Shown here one piece after another: positions 59,929-64,000 of a stretch of DNA of 64,000 nucleotides (its first letter is position 1; each line of letters opens with the position of its first letter). The stretch comes from Deferribacteraceae bacterium UBA6793 (GTDB lineage Bacteria > Chrysiogenota > Deferribacteres > Deferribacterales > Geovibrionaceae): positions 217,266 to 281,265 of the forward strand of contig DKFP01000009.1 of assembly GCA_002452405.1 (NCBI GenBank), in the 5' to 3' direction. The position numbers and the translations under genes were made by a program. The notes under the pieces are model-generated. The model was given only the letters and a program-made list of their open reading frames with translations, did not search any database and had not been told where the DNA came from.

Positions 59929-60279
59929 ATGAATATTTTATATGTTGAAGATGAGAAGTTCACAAGGATGCTTGTTAAGAAACTTCTTGAAAAAGAGGAA
60001 CTAAGTGTTCACGAAGCAGCAAATGGCGTCTTGGGATTAAAAAAATTCCTCGAAATTAAACCAGACCTGATTATTACAGACCTTGCTATGCCGGAAATGG
60101 ACGGTTTTGAGATGATCTCGAAAATAAGAGAACATGATTCAAAAATACCGATAATCATAACCACAGCATACAGAGAGGAAGCGGAAAAGGTGTGCGCGCT
60201 TGTCAATGCCTGCATATACAAACCAATTATCCGTGAAGATTTAATAGCCGCTATCAATAACGTTGACAAATCGGCTTAA
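59929..60279 (+). CDS. Single-domain response regulator (CheY-like)
   Basis: A 116-residue receiver domain without output domain. The acidic pair is in YVEDEKF, the acceptor Asp in IITDLAMPEMDG (about residue 51), the switch Thr in IITTAYR and the Lys in IYKPII. GGAG lies 11 bases upstream of the ATG. No kinase is adjacent. It diverges from the HDOD gene, and receiver plus HDOD proteins often work together, but this is a guess here. Confidence 0.87.
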   Translation: MNILYVEDEKFTRMLVKKLLEKEELSVHEAANGVLGLKKFLEIKPDLIITDLAMPEMDGFEMISKIREHDSKIPIIITTAYREEAEKVCALVNACIYKPIIREDLIAAINNVDKSA

Positions 60280-60291
60280 AAAATTTTTGTA

Positions 60292-60320
60292 TTGACATAC
60301 AGGTCTAATTGGAATATTAG
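60292..60320 (+). promoter_or_regulatory. Promoter of the aroF leader
   Basis: Perfect TTGACA (60292-60297), 17-bp spacer, TATTAG (60315-60320). Transcription would start near 60327, just before the leader peptide. Confidence 0.65.
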
Positions 60321-60342
60321 ACGCAGAACGGAGAAATTTTAA

Positions 60343-60423
60343 ATGCTTAACAGACTTTTTTACGGATTCTTTTTTGGTTTCTTTTTTTATTGCTTTTTTA
60401 GCAATAGGAGTGTAGCCGTCTGA
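60343..60423 (+). CDS. Phenylalanine-rich leader peptide of aroF
   Basis: A 26-residue frame, ATG at 60343 with GGAG 9 bases upstream, stop TGA at 60421. Nine of 26 residues are Phe and two are Tyr, packed as F, YGFFF, GFFFY and CFF in residues 6-19. Such runs are the mark of amino-acid-controlled attenuation (as in pheL and pheM of E. coli). The next gene makes the first enzyme of aromatic amino acid synthesis, and a terminator with a competing hairpin lies between. A ribosome slowed for lack of Phe-tRNA would stop inside the Phe run, about 40-60 bases before the competing stem. Confidence 0.85.
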   Translation: MLNRLFYGFFFGFFFYCFFSNRSVAV

Positions 60424-60455
60424 ATCCGGTCTGTGCATTGATATAAGATTTTAAG

Positions 60456-60491
60456 ACCGCGGCGGCTTTTGCAAGCTCCCGCGGTTTTTTT
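60456..60491 (+). terminator. Attenuator terminator before aroF
   Basis: Stem ACCGCGG (60456-60462) / CCGCGGT (60479-60485) with an inner GCTT/AAGC, followed by seven T. A competing stem CGGTCT (60427-60432) / AGACCG (60454-60459) uses the same 5' arm, so only one can form. The first strand of the competing stem begins 4 bases after the leader stop, where a terminating ribosome would cover it. Confidence 0.85.
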
Positions 60492-60546
60492 ATGCCTGCG
60501 GGGACATGCTGAAAACGCTGAATATTTTAAATACCGGAGGTATAAA

Positions 60547-61563
60547 ATGATTGTAGTCATGAAAATCGGAGCGGCGCAGGACAGCGTTGCAAGAGTTATC
60601 GAAACGGCAGAGGAGATAGGCTTCCATGCCCATGTAATCGAAGGCAAAGAACGTGTGGTGATAGGTCTGGTCGGCGTTGACGGTCAGAGGGACAAAATGA
60701 CCGTCATAGGCGAAATGCTGGGCGTTGACAAGGTTATCCCCATCAGCAAGCCATATAAGCTCTCCAGCCGCGAAGTTAAGGACGAGCCGACTATTGTGGA
60801 TTGCTGCGGAGTTCTTTTCGGCGGCGAAAACATCCCCGTTATCGCGGGACCATGTTCGGTTGAATCTGAAGAACAAACAATCAAAACAGCAGAATTTGTT
60901 AAAGCGGCGGGCGCATCCATGCTCCGTGGCGGCGCATTCAAACCTCGCACATCCCCCTATGCTTTCCAGGGACTCGCCGAAGAAGGACTGAAAATCCTTG
61001 CGAAGGCGCGAGAAGTTACGGGACTTCCTGTTGTTACAGAAGTAACAAACCCTAAATATGTTGATATGGTATACAAATACGCGGATATGTTCCAGGTTGG
61101 CGCGAGGAATATTCAGAACTTCGCCCTTCTGACAGAGCTTGGCAAAACAGACAAACCCGTACTGCTTAAAAGGGGTATGTCCACAACGATAGAAGAATTT
61201 CTCACTGCCAGCGAATATATCCTTTGCGAAGGCAATAAGAATGTAATCCTCTGCGAAAGAGGTCTGAGAACTTTTGAAACAGCCACAAGAAACACACTGG
61301 ACATCAGCGCTGTGCCGGTTATCAAGGCGAAAAGCCACCTGCCCATCATGATAGACCCCAGCCATGCGGCAGGTCACTGGCAATATGTAGGACCTCTTTG
61401 CAAGGCAGCCGTTGCAATAGGCGCAGACGGGCTTATTGTTGAGGTACACCCCAACCCGGAAAAGGCATGGTCTGACGGCGCTCAGTCGCTCACACCGACT
61501 CAGTTCCTTGAGCTGATGGGCAGTCTGCGTTCGATAGCTCTTGCGGTTGGCAGAACTATATAA
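60547..61563 (+). CDS. aroF: DAHP synthase, type I-beta with N-terminal ferredoxin-like regulatory domain
   Basis: A 338-residue enzyme that joins phosphoenolpyruvate and erythrose 4-phosphate, the first step to aromatic amino acids. Residues 1-70 form a ferredoxin-like regulatory domain as in Thermotoga maritima DAHP synthase, also 338 residues, which is feedback-inhibited by Tyr and Phe. The barrel has AGPCSVES, LRGGAFKPRTSPYAFQG, GARNIQNF, KPVLLKRG, ILCERG and DPSHAAGH, with the metal-binding Cys, His, Glu and Asp in place. GGAGG lies 6 bases before the ATG; the frame is open to 60469 inside the attenuator. Control is likely double: attenuation by Phe and allosteric feedback. Confidence 0.93.
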   Translation: MIVVMKIGAAQDSVARVIETAEEIGFHAHVIEGKERVVIGLVGVDGQRDKMTVIGEMLGVDKVIPISKPYKLSSREVKDEPTIVDCCGVLFGGENIPVIAGPCSVESEEQTIKTAEFVKAAGASMLRGGAFKPRTSPYAFQGLAEEGLKILAKAREVTGLPVVTEVTNPKYVDMVYKYADMFQVGARNIQNFALLTELGKTDKPVLLKRGMSTTIEEFLTASEYILCEGNKNVILCERGLRTFETATRNTLDISAVPVIKAKSHLPIMIDPSHAAGHWQYVGPLCKAAVAIGADGLIVEVHPNPEKAWSDGAQSLTPTQFLELMGSLRSIALAVGRTI

Positions 61564-61613
61564 TGCGCTGATAGAAGCAGGAAAAAATTTATTGGAAAAA
61601 TGCAAAATAGATG

Positions 61614-61642
61614 TTGACATCGAAGGTGTTTTTCGATATTTT
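61614..61642 (+). promoter_or_regulatory. Promoter of tRNA-Phe
   Basis: Perfect TTGACA (61614-61619), 17-bp spacer, TATTTT (61637-61642), 25 bp before the tRNA. Confidence 0.6.
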
Positions 61643-61667
61643 TAGACCTCGCTTTTGAGAGCGTACC

Positions 61668-61740
61668 GCCCAGGTAGCTCAGTCGGTAGAGCAGTGGACT
61701 GAAAATCCACGTGTCGATGGTTCGATTCCGTCCCTGGGCA
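61668..61740 (+). tRNA. tRNA-Phe (anticodon GAA)
   Basis: 73 bases. Acceptor stem GCCCAGG / CCTGGGC plus discriminator A, D-arm GCTC...GAGC, anticodon stem GTGGA / TCCAC with loop CTGAAAA (anticodon GAA), T-arm with GGTTCGATTCC. CCA is not encoded. It lies 104 bp after the Phe-attenuated DAHP synthase gene. Confidence 0.95.
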
Positions 61741-61750
61741 TTAAATAAAA

Positions 61751-61776
61751 AAGGCAGTCTTCGGACTGCCTTTTTT
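61751..61776 (+). terminator. Terminator of tRNA-Phe
   Basis: Stem AAGGCAGTC / GACTGCCTT with a stable TTCG loop, then TTTTTT. Confidence 0.92.
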
Positions 61777-61889
61777 ATTTGTATTCTTACTGGCGGAAAC
61801 GAAACCTGCTACAAGCTCTAACGCAAATTGCAACTTTTTACAGCATAAATTGCAACCTTCTAACATAAAACGCAACCATTCCCGTGGTG

Positions 61890-62117
61890 CTACCAGCCCA
61901 AAACCACCAGATAGTCCTCGGCTCCTTCGACATCAGCAAGAAAACGCTCTTTGTCGTCAGCGCTATATGCACACCTGCGGTTATTTTCTGATAGAATCTG
62001 TTCCTTTTCTTCAATAGTTTCGACAATTCTATCAATCCAAAGCACTTCTGCCGTTTTGCTATCGCCTGTATCAACTATAGATACCGCCCGTTGAATTGCT
62101 TGCTTAGATAAACTCAT
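61890..62117 (-). CDS. Small protein after the tail-fibre gene
   Basis: A 75-residue mainly helical, acidic protein, not recognised. GAGG lies 8 bases before the ATG. It follows the fibre gene by 12 bp, the place where many phages keep a tail-fibre assembly chaperone; that role is only suggested by position. Between it and the tRNA-Phe terminator (61777-61889) there is no gene, only three GCAAC units (61831, 61853 and 61871) about 20 bp apart. Confidence 0.5.
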   Translation of the reverse strand: MSLSKQAIQRAVSIVDTGDSKTAEVLWIDRIVETIEEKEQILSENNRRCAYSADDKERFLADVEGAEDYLVVLGW

Positions 62118-62129
62118 ATTTGCACCTCG

Positions 62130-63293
62130 TTAAACATGGTATGTAATCGTTCCAATCATCTTAAATGATGTTGCGCTAATATCTGTTGCGAAAACCGGGG
62201 AGGTGTGATCGGATGACATAGCTGTTGATAACTTAGCCAATCTTACTTTCACCCCGGCGGGTTCAACATAAGGAATATACACCCCCGTACCATATCCATG
62301 CAAAACAGACCCTGTAGAAAATGCATATGTAGTATTATTTGCGGCGAAGGGTAAGCCGAAAATTGCAGGATATCCTGTCGGTGGGGTCGAGAAAGTACCA
62401 AATGCACAGAAGTCTGCTGTAACTCGATTCCCGCAGCGGGTGTATGATCCTGTCTGTGCAGTATACACCGCCGTACCCGCAGTCGTCAGCCCTGCGACAA
62501 TTGGTGTCCACACGCCCTCTTCATACCAGTCGAAAACATTTACTGCGCTATTTGCAACATTCGGAAGCTGTAGCCCGCCGAGCGCAGGTATCTGTACGAC
62601 ACCTGTACTACTATTTTGTTGAATAGTGTAAAATATTGTTGCAGAAGTTGTCGCCGTAGGAGTAGTGGTTGTGTATACGCCAGAAGCAGGAGTAATATAT
62701 GCAGTATTAGAGCCAGTACAAATAGCCGAGATATTAGAGTAAAGCCGGCAATATAGCCAAATATCTACACCTGTGCCTGTTGTGGCGCTAGAATAAACAG
62801 CAGTAACTGAAGATGATCTATTATTATCTCCTTTTGAAGAAAAAAGAGCCATACCCCATGTATTATTGTTCATTAAAGTGATATCAAGAATATGATGACC
62901 AGCATCCAACTGCCCCGCAGTAAATCCTGACATTCCGCCGGCAATCAAGAATAAAAATCTACTACCTTCAGCCAATCCCGTTGAGATAGTACACAATTTC
63001 ATCCACGTAGCAGAACTTGCAGTACCAACATTCCACGTTCTTGCGTACCCTGAGCCTAAAACCCCGCCGAGTTTTGTACTATCCACCGCTGTTGCGGTTT
63101 TTCCGAGATATGCCGTATCGTGGTTATGTCCTGAAAGAGAATATACTCCAGCATGGGTATGGGTAGTATCAGACTTTCCTGAATGAAGCTCATTCAGCCC
63201 TTCGGCTATCTTCCCGTAGTTATCATCAAACTCAGATTTATTAAGCCTTGAGCCTTTTGCTTCCCTAGTTAGAAGGCTTATTGGCCATATCAT
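62130..63293 (-). CDS. Phage tail-fibre protein
   Basis: A 387-residue fibre-like protein. Near the N-terminus is the collar-type segment YSLSGHNHDTAYLGKTA with its H-x-H; the middle is rich in Thr, Ser and Gly; the C-terminal part has FDWYEEGVWTPIVAG and GSYTRCGNRVTADF, a pair of motifs common in tail-fibre tips. The start at 63293 follows AAAGGAG by 7 bases. It would bind a host surface. It belongs to a set of minus-strand phage genes entering from the right edge. Confidence 0.78.
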   Translation of the reverse strand: MIWPISLLTREAKGSRLNKSEFDDNYGKIAEGLNELHSGKSDTTHTHAGVYSLSGHNHDTAYLGKTATAVDSTKLGGVLGSGYARTWNVGTASSATWMKLCTISTGLAEGSRFLFLIAGGMSGFTAGQLDAGHHILDITLMNNNTWGMALFSSKGDNNRSSSVTAVYSSATTGTGVDIWLYCRLYSNISAICTGSNTAYITPASGVYTTTTPTATTSATIFYTIQQNSSTGVVQIPALGGLQLPNVANSAVNVFDWYEEGVWTPIVAGLTTAGTAVYTAQTGSYTRCGNRVTADFCAFGTFSTPPTGYPAIFGLPFAANNTTYAFSTGSVLHGYGTGVYIPYVEPAGVKVRLAKLSTAMSSDHTSPVFATDISATSFKMIGTITYHV

Positions 63294-63429
63294 GTTCAAT
63301 CTCCTTTTTAAGCGTATCGTTTTCATCTCTGAGCTTTTTATTCTCAGAAATCAACGCCTGAATAATTGTATTTTTCTCATAAAGCATTGAGAGCAATGTT
63401 TGTTCTCTCTGTAAAATTTTTTCATCCAT
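63265..63429 (-). CDS. Small coiled-coil phage protein
   Basis: A 54-residue frame that starts right at the stop of the upstream tail gene (TAA-ATG) and overlaps the fibre gene by 29 bp. Residues 2-46 are almost wholly helical with Leu/Ile spacing of a coiled coil (LLSMLYEKNTIIQALI, ENKKLRDENDTLKKEI). No membrane helix. The tight packing with its neighbours supports a real gene; the role is unknown. Confidence 0.6.
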   Translation of the reverse strand: MDEKILQREQTLLSMLYEKNTIIQALISENKKLRDENDTLKKEIEHDMANKPSN

Positions 63430-64000
63430 TTATTCACCTATTGCCCACCAATTTATAGTCCCCTCTGCAAGCATCACAGCCCCTGCAACGTCATATGTCA
63501 TTACTTCAAGAATCAAGTTATTGGCTGGTGTAGTGGAATTTGTAATTGCTTTCTGCGCAAATACTGCCGCTTTAATGCCTTGTACGGTGAGAGTTCCCTC
63601 ACTGCTGGCAGTAAATACAACAGTGGGGCTTGCACCATTCCACCCCGGAGTTGTGAATGACTTTATACTATTTAAGGATTGCCCCAACGAGATAAATCTA
63701 TTACTTTCAGTTCCCATTCCGACACAGTCTAAAGAACCCCACGTTCCTGATGAACCGCTCGTCCCGTAGCGCAATTCCCAGTCGACGCGAACCACATCAT
63801 AACCAGCGGGTACATACAGATCAGGCAGTATAGCCTGCTTTGAACTACCGTAAACTCCACCAACCTGAATAACAGGGTGTTGGTCTTTATCCATATAGTC
63901 CGAAACCCCAGACCATTGCTCATACTGTGTCCCTCCGGTTGAAAATGTTGCCCCCGCATCGTATGCCTGTGCTTCAACAGTTACAGAATACTGTCCTTGC
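63430..64000 (-). CDS. Phage tail or baseplate protein (N-terminus missing)
   Basis: The last 189 residues of a gene that enters from the right edge; the frame is open to base 64000. The sequence is beta-rich with VTVEAQAYDAGATFSTGG, DLYVPAGYDVVRVDWEL and a final WWAIGE, fitting a tail-tip or receptor-binding structural protein, but I do not recognise a named family. It is followed directly by the coiled-coil and fibre genes. Confidence 0.55.
   Translation of the reverse strand, partial: QGQYSVTVEAQAYDAGATFSTGGTQYEQWSGVSDYMDKDQHPVIQVGGVYGSSKQAILPDLYVPAGYDVVRVDWELRYGTSGSSGTWGSLDCVGMGTESNRFISLGQSLNSIKSFTTPGWNGASPTVVFTASSEGTLTVQGIKAAVFAQKAITNSTTPANNLILEVMTYDVAGAVMLAEGTINWWAIGE

Noticed and set aside
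60469..60546. Longer aroF start at 60469
   Set aside because: It would begin inside the attenuator hairpin; 60547 has GGAGG and matches the family start.

Overview
The window looks like chromosome from a motile, Gram-negative, anaerobically respiring bacterium. It carries TonB systems with an outer-membrane receptor, a TolC-dependent type I exporter, a large chemotaxis cluster, a Tat-exported [NiFe] hydrogenase, a haem-binding chemoreceptor, an iron-only nitrogenase and a full assimilatory sulfate pathway. That gene set and its style would fit a member of the Deferribacterota (Geovibrio/Denitrovibrio-like), but this is an inference from gene content and I cannot confirm it without a search.

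Layout. 1-8083: iron/metal uptake, with the start of a FecCD permease, two tandem exbB-exbD-tonB sets, a TonB-dependent receptor and a fibronectin-III/5'-nucleotidase-C lipoprotein. The second TonB set and the lipoprotein share one operator-like inverted repeat. 8228-16042: a chemotaxis operon on the minus strand (mcp-STAS-cheY-cheA-mcp-cheW-cheR-cheD, no cheB). 17100-18494: an orphan NtrC-type regulator. 18696-23020: a three-gene operon joining hydrogenase large subunit, hydrogenase small subunit and a chemoreceptor with a CxxCH haem site and a zinc-binding-type C-terminus; this is the most unusual system in the window and is proposed here as a hydrogen-taxis unit. 23430-25499: a LysR regulator divergent from lrgA-lrgB.

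25509-34426: the FeFe nitrogenase region. anfHDGK, a PNPOx-like gene, anfO and a gamma-glutamylcyclotransferase-like gene follow two NifA-type upstream sites and a sigma-54 promoter. Facing them are anfA and draT; draT appears to start at CTG inside the anfA stop and so is longer than an ATG-only call would show. 34633-42952: sulfate uptake and assimilation (sbp-cysT-cysW-cysA-cysH-cysD-cysN-sir). 42980-54843: a type I secretion operon (HlyD, ABC, TolC) behind a 2533-residue cadherin/RTX/VWA/lipase protein with five near-identical 282-bp repeats.

55168-58450: an AT-rich island in tRNA-Arg(ACG) bounded by a 76-bp direct repeat, carrying a HEPN-type gene, higBA and decayed AlbA_2 gene remnants. 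58498-61776: an HDOD protein, a CheY-like regulator, a DAHP synthase gene behind a phenylalanine-rich leader peptide and attenuator, and tRNA-Phe. 61890-64000: tail-fibre genes of a probable prophage running off the right edge. At least seven copies of an ~70-83 bp palindromic repeat are scattered between genes, one inside the anf operon.
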